Shown: positions 1 through 12,082 of the stretch, in pieces
Numbering within the stretch: the stretch's first letter is position 1
How the letters are laid out: each line of letters begins with the position of its first letter
Assembly (NCBI RefSeq): GCF_036320965.1
Contig: NC_092249.1
Span: 1,097,614 to 1,161,613 of the forward strand
From: Panulirus ornatus
Lineage: Eukaryota; Arthropoda; Malacostraca; Decapoda; Palinuridae
DNA: 64,000 bases
Direction of reading: 5' to 3'
Made by a program: the position numbers and the translations under genes
Notes under the pieces: generated by a model
What the model was told of the DNA's origin: nothing
Seen by the model: the letters and a program-made list of their open reading frames with translations, nothing else
The model's database searches: none

Positions 1-1
1 C

Positions 2-1117
2 ACTGATAAGACATTTGTTGGTAGCCTTAGAAATCCATGTCTTGGAGAATGGCATTTTGTTCGTACCAAAGTTTCTATTCCGCCATCTTCTAGGAATAGG
101 AATCATAGTGCCCGTCCTGAGTCTTTCAGGCTCTCCTCAGATATGGCCACCTACAACCGAGTGCTCCTTAAAGCCAGGTCCTTTGCTGGAGCATCTCTGA
201 GAGAATCCTCAACCTACAGGAATAATGCACAGAGAAATTTTACCAGGACATCCCTAAGGGAGGATAAGCTGTCTTTTCAGAGACAAATGAAATGTTCCCC
301 AGAAAATGCTTTGAATAAGCTGGAATGTGTGCAAGGCAGGCTTTCTAACTCCAGTAAGTCCCTTTCAAAAAATTGTGCTTTTGAGTCCTTTTCAGATATT
401 TGTACAGTTTTCAATTCTAAGCCATATACTGTCAATTGCATAAAAGCTGATGATGAATATCATGATCTTGAGCTTGCTGCTAAGGAAGATAACAGTGTTG
501 GTGGAAAATTTGATGAAATGCATACATTTCCAAAGGCAACTAACTTAAAGGTACTCAACACCTTCACAAGGAACAAGCACTTGAAACAGAATGAAGACTG
601 TTGGAAGCCAAGAAATTCCGAGCCCCTTGCATTAGAAAGTATAGCAGATAGTGACAGTTGTGTAAAAAAAGATGACTGTTACTGTAGTAAAGCTAACAAC
701 ACTGTTAATGAGAACACATTATTACCAACTGAGCTAAATCTGTCAACCCCTGCCACCACTTTGTATAAAAGAGAGCCTACTGGATCTACATACCTACCAA
801 TTAAAAACAGTCATATGATCCCTGTTTCAACTCTTTATAAAGGCTCCCAAGAACTGCAGAAACTTCCAACACAATCCTTCACAGGCATGTTAACTCTTTG
901 TCCAACAGTTTCCTCAAGCCAGACATTACCAAGAGAAGTTCTTAATGACCACATATCCATGAAGAGTACCTCAAGTTTTAAAATTTCACATGGTAATAAA
1001 TTAGATAAAAGGGCACATGCAAGCCATGATGGTTATGTTTTCTGTTTCTCAAGTGACAGAGGCCTAAGAACATCGTCGAAAGTAAAACCTAAATCAAAGC
1101 AAGAAGTATTTGTTTGA
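2..1117 (+). CDS. 3'-terminal coding exon of an unrecognised gene (partial)
   Basis: The frame is open from the left edge to a TGA at 1115-1117, giving 371 codons. The Met at 143 is internal to this open frame, so it is not taken as the start; the true start lies upstream of the window. I do not recognise the protein. It is hydrophilic and rich in Ser, Thr, Asn and Lys, with no membrane segment or catalytic motif, and looks largely disordered. A short motif is repeated near residues 255-285: TTLYKREP and STLYKGSQ. The C-terminus is basic (KVKPKSKQEVFV). Such a long stop-free stretch in AT-rich DNA, ending before a long non-coding stretch, fits a last exon. No splice acceptor is visible, so the exon begins before base 1. 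A regulatory or scaffold protein is possible, but that is only a guess from composition. Confidence 0.6.
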   Translation, partial: TDKTFVGSLRNPCLGEWHFVRTKVSIPPSSRNRNHSARPESFRLSSDMATYNRVLLKARSFAGASLRESSTYRNNAQRNFTRTSLREDKLSFQRQMKCSPENALNKLECVQGRLSNSSKSLSKNCAFESFSDICTVFNSKPYTVNCIKADDEYHDLELAAKEDNSVGGKFDEMHTFPKATNLKVLNTFTRNKHLKQNEDCWKPRNSEPLALESIADSDSCVKKDDCYCSKANNTVNENTLLPTELNLSTPATTLYKREPTGSTYLPIKNSHMIPVSTLYKGSQELQKLPTQSFTGMLTLCPTVSSSQTLPREVLNDHISMKSTSSFKISHGNKLDKRAHASHDGYVFCFSSDRGLRTSSKVKPKSKQEVFV

Positions 1118-4100
1118 TTATGGTTGCTTTATCGTAGTCTTTTAAACATAGACTTTTATCTCGGTAGAATCACCCTAGCGTATCTGTAGTTTTGATATTG
1201 TTTTTAGTTTGAATATGTCAGTAAAACACTTGCATACATGACCATCCATTCCAAGGCCACCTAGCATGGATAGAGGATGAGAGCTGTTTATTTGTTTACC
1301 CTGAAGCAAGACTCAACAAACTTGGAGTGATTTGTGTAGACAACCTGATCAGGCAATACTTTGTATCCATCCACAGACATGCATGTTTCTTAACAATGGT
1401 TGAAGCTGATATCATGCCATCAAGTTGTTATTATATTATACAAATGTATATTGACATCCTATTTAATCTATGCTTCATGTATACATGGAGAAAATGTTTG
1501 TATGCGTGAAGTTAATATCAGCAGACTTGTTATAAAATTTCTGGTCCAGCCATACTTATGCTTACTTTCTCTCCACGGTTCCTCAGTAACTGAATGTAGG
1601 TGCTTCTTCTTGAGAGCTACATGAGGCTAGTTTTGCAAGAGATAATTTCTGTAAATATAGAGTATAAACTGTATTTGTGCAGATTTCATTGATGCATATT
1701 CTTTTGTTTTATTCCTTAAGAAAATATTCCAATTTAATACTGGTGCTACACTGAATAATACTGTATGCTGTACAAATATTAGTGTAAATACTTTTTTCAG
1801 AAATATTGCATATAGACTTGGTAAGTGTAATTACTGCACTGCATAAAAATACAATTAAATTGCATTTATACTAGGAAAAAAGTCCTAAATGGCATCTGCC
1901 ATGCACCTCTGTTAAACCTTAATAATTGTGACACAAATTATCCTCAGTCTCCCCATTATGATAGGTCAAAATCACAAATTATGGTAGTAGTCTAGATTTC
2001 TTGAAAAATACCAATTTCTTACTGCAAATTTCTGTCATGTTTGCCATGTTCAAAAGTATATGTACAACACCTTGTCATATCACCACAAAATCTGGGAGAT
2101 GTAATTGTAACGTGTTAATATACTTCATTTAGAGAAGGGTCAGGAGGGGAGTAGATGTCACCTTGAACAGTTGATGCTGCAGAACTTGCCATATGCATAT
2201 ATATTTTCTTCTGGATATCAGTTTTTAAGAGGCATTGAATTTATTGTTAAGCCAATGCTTCATGAATCTAGAAAATGTGCTGTTCTTGTATAAACTCAAA
2301 TATTGTTAGTGGAGCAGCATGAGCAGGTAATGAATATTACTGTGATTGTACAGTTTGCAATATTTTTTGGTAGCCTGAGGCTAGCCTGGGCTGTGAAGGT
2401 AGAAGACCCCCAAAGATTACCCCAGGTATCAATCAATTTTTGTAGTAATCTTTTTAAGGGAGATCACTGTTGCATCACAGTAGTTAACTTGGTTTGAAAG
2501 ATGTATCCAATTTCATTTTTAGAAGCTGAATGTGCTGTTTAGGACAGTTGCTAATTTGCTTGGATACAGCAATTCCTTACTCAAGGTTTAAGGTTTAAGG
2601 TCATATAATGCAAACAAACAACTGCTCTTTATAATGTCATTTTTTGTAGTTCCTTTATCATTCTAAGGATAAAAAAAGAATACCTGATAATCATGGTGAA
2701 ACAAAAAAATCTACATTGTAAATCTGGTTTTACATAATTATCCATAATTTTTGTAAATGTCTTCACAGTATTTTAATACTTTTAACCCTTACATGGTCAG
2801 ATAATACTATGTGACTTCATAAAAAGGTCCAAATTAGCCTTGTTCCTGTTAAATTTTAACTGTGAGTTTGCTCTTTCTGTGCCAGTAAAACTAACGCACT
2901 TCAGAAACTACCCAAGCCTTCACTTATCGTCAATACAAGGTAAATGATGACAGACCGTGAGGTTCTATATTTAATGGATCAGTGACTCTTAAACAGATTT
3001 TGTATTATTTTGTGATGGCAGTGGTTACTGGGGGACTGTATGAAGAGAATTAATCACGGATCCTTGTAGTAAGCAAGTGGAAGGGAAAGCAGTTGATATT
3101 GCCATAAAATGATGTAAGTTGTGCATGCATGTGAGGGAATAGGGGATACTATTGCATTTTTTTTTTTCAAATTAGGTACTGCCTTAGAAATGTGTCAATT
3201 TAAAATTTCATTCAGAGGCAGAGTTATGATTACCAGTCAATATTCTAGGGTCTCAAATCAAATTTGATAATTAGGTCACATATAGGTCTGGTTTGAAGCA
3301 GTTGCTAAAACAACTAACATATGTACAAGTTATCTATTTATAATAAGTTTCCTTAGTTATTACCTTCTATTCTTTTTAAAGTTTTTATTACCTATTCTCA
3401 AGATGATTAAAAACTGTTACACTTGCATGAATCAATATATGTTTCATATAGGTTTTTCATAAATGATTACTGTGCTCGTGTGAATCATATTCTAATTTAA
3501 TTTGATTGCTATACAGTGGATGTTGGTGTTGCCAGACTCTGCCTGCATGTGATTACACTGTGAAAGAAAAGCCATTCTCAGCAAGGTTGTATCATCAGCA
3601 GTAGATGTAAAGGAGTAGAATCTTGTCTAAGAACTCATTCCAAAGAAGAATATGATATCCCTGCTTCTGATTGGAGCATGTACTTGAAGCTGCAGAGGCC
3701 CCATAAGAGGAGCAGTAGGATTGTGTCATTAATAATTATAAAAAGTGGATATTTTTATTGTCTTTTTCAAGAATAATGAAACTGACACAATTGCAAATAT
3801 CACTGATATGGGCTCAGTTGTTAAATTTGGCGGTGCACCAGAATCTGGTTACATGTAAAGGGTGCCTAAAGTTCTATTCTACCTGGTAATCATTGCTATA
3901 ATCCAAAAGAATTGCACTTTGAGTGTTCACAATCATTTAACTAGGTTTCTTTAAGCAATAATTTTACTATTCATCCCCTAATTTTGCCAAAATTGCTTCA
4001 AAAATACTTTCAAGACTAATAATATGTCATTAGTATTTTTATAATTTTTTCAGTATCCCTGCTCAAAAAAAGTAATGAAAAATTTATATTCTTGCAAGAC

Positions 4101-4645
4101 TTTTCAGTGGCTACGTGTCTTCCAAGGAAAAATAAAAGATCTTGCTAACTAGGAGTTCTTGATTTGGCTTCCTAATTGCTCTCCATGTGATATAAGCGAT
4201 TGGTCCATAGCCTTGACCTAGATAAAGTGAAATTTTTATCTAAGGCATAATGGGGATCAGAGACTTGGACAATCTGCAATTTACACATTTTGTCTTGCAC
4301 CCTGAGCAGGCTATGGTGCATTTGCAATTTTTTTTATATAAGTTAGTATTTATTAACTATTTCAAATTTTCCTTATGCAACTCTTCATTCATTTTCAGAT
4401 AAAAGATCTCATTCCAAATGTTTCATGTGGCTATAAATCCGGTTTATAAGCCTTAGGTATTTCTTTATATTCAACTAACTGAAAACTTGTAACCAATGTA
4501 TATATTATTCTTTTAAATATGGAAACTTATCAACATATTCCATGTCTAGTTACAGTAACTAGAAAGATCTTGTAAATACAAAAATGTAATCTATGTACAT
4601 TAATGCTTTAAGGTTGTATATTGTTGTGCTGAATGAAATAATAAA
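1118..4645 (+). other. Probable long 3' UTR of the first gene
   Basis: This stretch follows the TGA at 1117. It is AT-rich, holds no credible coding exon and is free of the RTE-type repeats that fill the following kilobases. The first canonical AATAAA sites I noticed are at 4131-4136 and 4640-4645; an ATTAAA lies at 1854-1859. The UTR could therefore end early (about 1.9 kb) or late (about 4.65 kb). The absence of inserted repeats suggests the whole stretch may be transcribed, but this is inference. Confidence 0.4.
4640..4645 (+). promoter_or_regulatory. Candidate polyadenylation signal AATAAA
   Basis: A canonical hexamer followed by a T/G-containing stretch at 4660-4720. It is the last hexamer before the repeat block starts at about 4.85 kb. 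An alternative is at 4131-4136. Confidence 0.35.
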
Positions 4646-4875
4646 TGTAGCAGATGAAACTAGGTTTTTAAGTTATCCCATTTCCAGTTTTGAGAACATA
4701 CTGTTGCCCCTATAGCAAAGCCAAGCCACCTAAACTGATGATGTGGATACAACATAACATGAATTATGATAAAAATGTAAGTTTCCAAAATTGAAAAATA
4801 TTTTCTGAGGAATTGTTCAATGTGCCTGAGCGACATTCACTATTTTTATCATCATTTATTATTATTATTATTATC

Positions 4876-6012
4876 ATACTTTGTTGCTGTCTCCCGCGTT
4901 AGTGAGGTAGCGCAAGGAAACAGATGAAAGAATGGCCCAACCCACCCACATACAGATGTATATACATAAACGTCCACATACGCACATATTCATACCTATA
5001 CATTTCAATGTATATATATATATATATACATACACAGACATATACATATATACACATGTACACAATTCATACTTGCTGCCTTTATTCATTCCCTTCGCCA
5101 CCCCACCACACATGAAATGACACCCCCTCCCCCCTCACGTGCGCAAGGTAGCGCTAGGAAAATATAACAAAGGCCACATTCATCCACACTCTCTAGCTGT
5201 CATGTATAATGCATCAAAACCACAGCTCCCTTTTCACATCCAGGCCCCACAAAACTTTCCATGGTTTACCCCAGTTGCTTCACCTGCCCTGATAGCATGT
5301 CAAACCCGGTATATCACATCGTTCCAATTCACTCTATTCCTTGCACGCCTTTCACCCTCCTGCATGTTTAGGCCCCCACTTCTTCTTTAGGCTTCCCACT
5401 TCTCGTTCCCTTCACCTCAGACACAGATATCCTCTTTGTCAATCTTTCCTTACTCATTCTCTCCATGAGACCAAACCATATCAATACACCCTCCTCTGCT
5501 CTCTCAACCATACTCTTTTTATCACCACACATATCTCTTACCCTTTCATTACTTATTTGGTCAAACCATCTCACACCACATATTGTCCTCAAACATCTCA
5601 TTTCCAACACATCCACCCTCCTCCACGCAACCCTATCTACAGCCCACGCCTTGCAACCACATAACATTGTTGGAATCACTATTCCTTCAAATATACCCAA
5701 TTTTGCTTTCTGAGATAATGTTCTCGCCTTCCACACATTCTTCAACGTTCCCAGAACTTTCGCCCCCTCCCCCACCCTAGGACTTGCTTCCGCTTCCATG
5801 GTTCCATCCACTGCCAAATCCACTCCCAGACATCTTCTTCAGTTTTTCTCCATTCACACTTACCTCCCAATTGACTTGTCCCTCAACCCTACTGTACTTA
5901 ATAACCTTGCTCTTATTCATATTTACTCTCTGCTTTCTTCTTTCACACACTTTACCAAACTCGGTCACCGGCTTCTGCAGTTTCTCACCCGAGGCAGCCA
6001 TCAGCGCTGTAT
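4876..6012 (-). mobile_element. RTE-A LINE copy, 5'-truncated, decayed
   Basis: Read on the minus strand, the copy starts inside the reverse-transcriptase region (ALMAASGEKLQKPVTEFGKV, from the segment around the FADD box). It continues through the RTE C-terminal domain ([29 protein letters not shown]) and ends in the full-length 3' tail down to an (ATT)n run at 4850-4874. The frame is broken: one part is readable at 5777-6012 and another at 5368-5823. It is clearly older than the 18.8-kb copy, with many substitutions. The 5' end abuts the SINE-like repeat at 6017. Confidence 0.8.
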
Positions 6013-6016
6013 TATT

Positions 6017-6249
6017 ATTTTTTTTTTTTATTTTCATACATATTCACCATTTCCCAAGTTAGCAAGGTAGTATTAAGAACAGAGGACTGAGCCTTGGAGG
6101 GAATATCCTCACTTGGCCCCCTTTTCTGTTCCTTCTTTTGGAAAATTAAAAAACTGAGGTGAGGATTTCAAGCCCCCCTGCTCCTTCCCCTTTTAGTCAC
6201 CTTTTACAACTTGTAAAGAATATGTGGGAAGTATTCTTTCTCTCCTATC
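6017..6249 (-). mobile_element. ~235-bp SINE-like repeat, copy a
   Basis: Reverse orientation. It shares with seven other copies the core 'gaaggcgactaaaagg' (here diverged), the phrase 'aagaacagaggactg' and an A-rich 3' end. On its own strand the 3' end reads like the end of the RTE-A tail (ctacctcgctaacgcggga). Confidence 0.7.
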
Positions 6250-6287
6250 CCTATTATTATCATAATTATTATTTATATATTCATTTA

Positions 6288-6710
6288 TCATACTTTGTCG
6301 CTGTCTCCCACATTAGCGAGGAAACGCAAGGAAACAGACGAAAGAATAACCCAACCCACCCACATACACATGTATACACATAAATGCCCAAACATGCACA
6401 TATACATACCTACACATTTCAACGTACACATACATATACATACACAGACATATACATATATACACATGTATATATTCACACATACTGCCTTCATCCATTC
6501 CCGTTGTCACCCTGCCACACATGAAATGGCAACCCCCTGCCCCCACATGCATGCGCGAGAAGTAGCGCTTGTAAAAGACAACAAAGGCCACATTCCTTCA
6601 CACTGTCTCGTGTAATGCACTGAAACCACAGCTCCCCTTCCACATCCAGGCCCCACAAAACTTTCCATGGTTTACCTCAGACACTTCACATGTCCTGGTT
6701 CAATCCATTG
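6288..6710 (-). mobile_element. RTE-A 3' tail only
   Basis: Non-coding 3' region of RTE-A in reverse, from 'tttgtcgctgtctccc' to 'cctggttcaatccattg'. It contains no coding part. It joins an oppositely oriented tail at 6711. Confidence 0.75.
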
Positions 6711-7072
6711 GAGCCTGGATGTGGATAGGGAGCTGTGGTTTTGGCGCATTACACAAGACAGCTAGAGACTGAGTGTGAATGAATGTTGCCTTTTTTGTGT
6801 CTTCCTGACACCACCTCACTGAAGTGGGGGCTAGCAAAGCTATTTCCTGTGTGGCGAGGTAGACAGAAATGGATGAAGGCAAGCAAGCAAGTGAATATGA
6901 ATACTTACATATGTATATGTCTGTGTATGTGTATATGTTGATATGTATGTGTATGTATATGTGCATACATGGGTGTTTATGTATATATGTGTATGTGAGT
7001 GGATGGGCCATTCTTTGTCTGTCTCCTGGTGCTACCTCACTGACGCAGGAAACAGCGGTTAAGTATAATAAT
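6711..7072 (+). mobile_element. RTE-A-related 3' tail, divergent subfamily
   Basis: Plus-strand tail from 'gcctggatgtggatag' through 'agctagagactgagtgtg' to the terminal 'gctacctcactgacgcagg' box and 'aagtataataat'. Sequence differences (caccacctcactgaag) mark an older subfamily also seen near 10.2 and 49.6 kb. Confidence 0.7.
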
Positions 7073-7093
7073 AGTACTAATTTTTTTTTTTTA

Positions 7094-7164
7094 TCTTAAC
7101 TGTCATCTCCCGCATTAGCGAGGTAGCGCAAGGAAACAGACAAGGAATGGTCCAACCCACCCAC
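7094..7164 (-). mobile_element. RTE-A tail end fragment
   Basis: Only the last 70 bases of the tail in reverse (ctcccgcattagcgaggtag...), preceded by a T-run that is its poly(A)/(TAA) end. Confidence 0.65.
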
Positions 7165-7166
7165 AT

Positions 7167-7235
<69 letters not shown>
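7165..7235. repeat. Compound (CA)n(TA)n microsatellite
   Basis: (CA)n at 7165-7188 passes into (AT)n to 7235. It sits where the RTE-A tail normally has its TG/TA-rich middle, so it probably grew from the tail. Confidence 0.9.
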
Positions 7236-7240
<5 letters not shown>

Positions 7241-7464
7241 AGGGATAGGGGAGAAAGAATACTTCCCACGTATTCCCTGCGTGTCGTAGAAGGCGACTAA
7301 AAGGGGAGGGAGCTGGGGGGCTGGAAATCCTCCCCTCTCTTTTTTTTTCAATTTTCCAAAAGAAGGAACATTGAAGGGGGCCAGGTGAGGATATTCCCTC
7401 AGAGGCCCAGTCCTCTGTTCTTAACGCTGCCTCGCTAATGCGGGAAATGGTGAATAGTATGAAA

Positions 7465-7473
<9 letters not shown>
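7236..7473 (+). mobile_element. ~235-bp SINE-like repeat, copy b
   Basis: Good copy running from 'ggggagaaagaatacttccc' to 'gaatagtatgaaaaaaa'. Flanked by (AT)n on both sides. Confidence 0.8.

Positions 7474-7543
<70 letters not shown>
7473..7543. repeat. (AT)n microsatellite
   Basis: About 70 bp of AT repeats directly after the A-run of the SINE-like copy. Confidence 0.95.
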
Positions 7544-7548
<5 letters not shown>

Positions 7549-7559
7549 TTTTTTTTTAT

Positions 7560-8530
7560 TATACTTTGTCGCTGTCTCCCGCGTTTGCGAGGTAGCGCAA
7601 GGAAACAGACGAAAGAAATGGCACAACCCCCCCCATACACATGTATATACATACGTCCACACACGCAAATATACATACCTACACAGCTTTCCATGGTTTA
7701 CCCCAGACGCTTCACATGCCCTGATTCAATCCACTGACAGCACGTCAACCCCGGTATACCACATCGCTCCAATTCACTCTATTCCTTGCCCTCCTTTCAC
7801 CCTCCTGCATGTTCAGGCCCCGATCACACAAAATCTTTTTCACTCCATCTTTCCACCTCCGATTTGGTCTCCCTCTTCTCCTCGTTCCCTCCACCTCCAA
7901 CACATATATCCTCTTGGTCAATCTTTCCTCACTCATTCTCTCCATGTGACCAAACCACTTCAAAACACCCTCTTCTGCTCTCTCAACCACGCTCTTTTTA
8001 TTTCCACACATCTCTCTTACCCTTACGTTACTCACTCGATCAAACCACCTCACACCACACATTGTCCTCAAACATCTCATTTCCAGCACATCCATCCTTC
8101 TGCGCACAACTCTATCCATAGCCCACGCCTCGCAACCATACAACATTGTTGGAACCACTATTCCTTCAAACATACCCATTTTTGCTTTCCGAGATAATGT
8201 TCTCGACTTCCACACATTCTTCAAGGCCCCCAGAATTTTCGCCCCCTCCCCCACCCTATGATCCACTTCCGCTTCCATGGTTCCATCTGCTGCCAGATCC
8301 ACTCCCAGATATCTAAAACACTTCACTTCCTCCAGTTTTTCTCCATTCAAACTCACCTCCCAATTGACTTGACCCTCAACCCTACTGTACCTAATAACCT
8401 TGCTCTTATTCACATTTACTCTTAACTTTCTTCTTCCACACACTTTACCAAACTCAGTCACCAGCTTCTGCAGTTTCTCACATGAATCAGCCACCAGCGC
8501 TGTATCATCAGCGAACAACAACTGACTCAC
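7560..8530 (-). mobile_element. RTE-A LINE copy, 5'-truncated, short-tail form
   Basis: The minus-strand reading frame is uninterrupted from 8530 down to a TGA at 7742-7744. It covers [20 protein letters not shown], the YLGVDLAADG box and the whole RTE C-terminal domain ([48 protein letters not shown]). The 3' tail is the short version of about 180 bases. The 5' boundary meets a plus-strand SINE-like repeat exactly at 8531, so the open frame that continues to 8632 is a chance fusion. Confidence 0.88.
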
Positions 8531-8760
8531 CTGGGGATAGGGGAGAAAGAATACTTCCCACATATTCCCTGCGTGTCGTAGAAGGCGACTAAAAGGGAAG
8601 GGAGCGGGGGGCTGGAAATCCTCCCCTCTCATTTTTTTTTTTTTTTTCCCAAAAAGAAGGAACAGAGAACGGGGCCAGGTGAGGATATTCCCTCAAAAGC
8701 CCAGTCCTCTGTTCTTAACGCTACCTCGCTAATGCGGGAAATGGTGAATAGTATAAAAGA

Positions 8761-8762
<2 letters not shown>
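8531..8762 (+). mobile_element. ~235-bp SINE-like repeat, copy c
   Basis: Complete copy from 'ctggggataggggagaaag' to 'gtgaatagtataaaag', joined directly to the 5' end of the preceding RTE-A copy. Confidence 0.8.

Positions 8763-8825
<63 letters not shown>
8762..8825. repeat. (AT)n microsatellite
   Basis: AT repeats with one 'ac' interruption. Confidence 0.95.
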
Positions 8826-8827
<2 letters not shown>

Positions 8828-9330
8828 TTTTAAACGCCTACACATGCACATATACATTCCTATACATTTCAACGTATACATACAAATCAACACACAGACA
8901 AATACATATATACACATGTACATACCATTCTTGCTGCCTTCATCCATCCCGTCGCCACCCCGCCACACACAAAATAGCATCCCCCCCTCCAGCAAGGCAG
9001 TGCCAGGAACAGACAAAAAAAGGCCACATTCATTTGCTAAGTCCCTTGCTGTCATGTGTAATGCACTGAAACCACAGCTCCCTTTCCACATCTAGGCCCT
9101 ACGGACCTCTCCATGATTTACCCCAGATGCTTCAGATGGTTCAATCAATTGACAGCACGTCAACCACAGTACACTAAATAATTCCAATTCACTCTATTCC
9201 TTGTACACCTTTCACCCTCCTGTATGTTCAGGCCCTAATCACTCAAAATCTTTTTCACTCCATCCTTCCACCTCCAATTTGGTCTCCTGCTTCTTCCTCA
9301 CTCATTCTCTCCATGTGTCCAAACCATTTC
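8828..9330 (-). mobile_element. RTE-A fragment: tail plus last coding codons
   Basis: The tail lacks its terminal box, lost at the (AT)n side. The coding end is short and decayed (from about 9160) and is cut at 'aaccatttcaaaaaaa', where the next copy's microsatellite begins. Confidence 0.65.
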
Positions 9331-9370
9331 AAAAAAAATAATGATAATAATAATTATTATTATTATTATT

Positions 9371-10012
9371 TTGCTTTGTTGCTGTCTCCCGCGTTAGAGG
9401 TAGCACAAGGAAACAGACAAAAGAATGGCCCAACCCACCCACATACACATGTATATACATACACATTCACACACGCAAATATACATACCTATACATCTCA
9501 ACATATACATATATATATGTACACACACAGACATATACATATATACACATGTACACAATTCATACTGTCTGCCTTTATTCATTCCCATCGCCACCTCGCC
9601 ACACATGTAATAACAACCCCCTCCCCCCTCATGTGTGCGAGGTAGCGCTAGGAAAAGACAACAAAGGCCCCATTCGTTCACACTCAGTCTCTAGCTGTCA
9701 TGTAATAATGCACCGAAACCACAGCTCCCTTTCCACATCCAGGCCCCACAGAACTTTCCATGGTTTACCCCAGACGCTTCACATGCCCTGGTTCAATCCA
9801 TTGACAGCACGTCGGCCCCAGTATACCACATCGTTCCAATTCACTCTATTCCTTGCACGCCTTTCACCCTCCTGCATGTTCAGGCCCTGATCACTCAAAA
9901 TCTTTTTCACTCCATCTTTCCACCTCCAATTTGGTCTCCCACTTCTCCTTGTTCCCTCCACCTCTGACACATATATCCTCTTTGTCAATCTTTCCTCACT
10001 CATTCTCTCCAT
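9371..10012 (-). mobile_element. RTE-A fragment: full tail plus C-terminal 77 codons
   Basis: Long-form tail from 'ttgctttgttgctgtctccc', preceded by (TAA)/(ATT) at 9338-9370. It is followed on the minus strand by an intact end of the RTE C-terminal domain ([20 protein letters not shown] ... [12 protein letters not shown], stop). 5'-truncated at 'cattctctccat'. Confidence 0.8.
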
Positions 10013-10330
10013 ATACTAGATCACATCAGTGAGGAAGCACCAGGAGAGACGAGGAATGACCCATCCAGCCATATATCATAAGTGCAATATACATAAGTGC
10101 CCATACACACACTCATACATAACATATAAACATATACATACACATACATATACATATATACACATACATATACATATATACACATATACATATTCATGCT
10201 TACCTTCATCCATTCCGGGCACTACCCCACCCGACAGAAAACAGCATCGCTTCCCCCTACTTCAGCAAGGTAACACCAGAAAAAAAGACAAAAATGCCAC
10301 ATTTGTTCATACCACTATCACATTCTCTAA
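10013..10330 (-). mobile_element. Divergent RTE-A-related tail
   Basis: Older tail subfamily with 'acagcatcgcttcccc' and 'acttcagcaaggtaacacc' boxes like those at 49.5 kb. The repeat block stops here. Confidence 0.6.
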
Positions 10331-12037
10331 TATTTTATCAAAGAATATGCTTAAATTCATGCTCTGAAACTTACTGTATCCTCTCACTATACCTGCATTC
10401 CAGAGCAAAGTTACTCAATACTACAGCTAATAATGATGTAATACAGACTTTTCCTTATATCAAGACTATGAGATCTTTTTTATCTTCCCAGAAGTACATA
10501 ATGACAGGAAAAATTTGGAGTTTCTGACTTAAAGTTTACTTTTTATCTTAAAAAATTAACCAGATACATGAAATATTCTCAAGCATTAAACTAGAGTATA
10601 TAACACTTATTATCGTCATCAACTCGGCACAAAGTTACTATAAACAGAAAAACAATTCTGACAAAAAGATTACACTCGAAACATACAAATCTTGAAATTA
10701 CTGCAGTACTGATACTACCACAGTACAGCAATACCTTAATAAATATGAAAACCTACATTAGTGTAAACTTTACTGCATAAAATACATCAAGACTAGGGAA
10801 CCGTGGATGGATTCAGTTAATTTTTCATTATCACGATCCATAATGGGGAGGGATATGAAGCTCAAGGAAACTGTAAATGTGAAACAAAACAACAGAACCC
10901 ACTTAAACCATCATCTGCATTCCCCTAATAACACACCTTTAACACAACTTACATTTATTTTACAAATACGATTATTTTTGTCAACTTACATTTAATTGCT
11001 GGGATGTTTGTTATCCACAAGTTGTGGCATCTTGTGTGAGGAATTAAATGCCTGACGACCAAACTATACCAACATGAAACTTAAACACCTTCCTAGTTTC
11101 CTGTAACCTTCATAATGATATACAGTTTGTGTAATGTGTTAGTTTAGCTCCATAGTGCTGGCAGCTGGGGATTTCAAGTGACTATGCTGGACAGTGGTAC
11201 TGTCCTGTTGGGATAATTCAATATTTGCGACATTACGAATTGGAAAATATATTTTATCAAATGACAGACAAAAAGATAAATATATATATATAAGGGGTTT
11301 AAGTGTTATGTATATTAAACGAAACATGGTTAATTAGTGAAAATTGGTAATATAGTCCAAAAAATAATAAATCCTATAAAAATCCTCAATTAGACGAACT
11401 GATTATTTTTTTTGTCCTCGTCCGCATGTTGAGGTGTCACTTATAATGTAGCTTAGTGATATGTACTGCTTGGGGTGGTGCACACCTGTTGTCTTCATGA
11501 TTACTGTATTCTAACTATAATTGTGGAAACCAAGATAAACCTTGACTTACGAAGGTAAGGCTTAATATTTAATACTACAGTTAATTTCTTTTAAATTTTA
11601 TCACCTACTTAAACCCACATTTAACCCTAAATACTACGATCACCTTCATTTAGGAATCATTCACACAAAACATAAAGTTTCAAATAATGTATTTGATAAA
11701 ATACGAACTATACAAACCATCGCCGACAAGTCAGTTTCCCCATTATTCACTGCGGAGCTAAACTGATAAATTACTAAATTTCTGCCATTTGAATAAAGTG
11801 ACTTTTCCATTTGCTCTGATTTTACCTACTTTTAAAGGAAATTTCTCATTTTCCATATTATTATTGCCCGTTATAATTAATTAGAACGCTTCCCTAGTCT
11901 CAGTTCATTCTCTACCTTAGATTCTGCAGTGTTATTAAACTCCATAATTAATTAGCCCACAGCGCTTGGGTAGCCAATTATAATCTCGTCAGCAAATTAA
12001 ATACTACTAACATTTGTTTTTATTCGTATTTGAATGC

Positions 12038-12082
<45 letters not shown>

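Noticed and set aside
2303..2497. 64-codon open frame after the first gene
   Set aside because: Inside the probable 3' UTR; no start context, splice sites or family similarity.
4874..5120. Open frames with '[16 protein letters not shown]'-like sequence, seen at many places
   Set aside because: Translation of the TG/TA-rich middle of the RTE-A 3' tail; they recur with every tail in both orientations and are non-coding.
7438..7737. Open frames encoding long Tyr-Ile or Ile/Asn runs
   Set aside because: Translations of (AT)n and (ATT)n microsatellites. No coding evidence.
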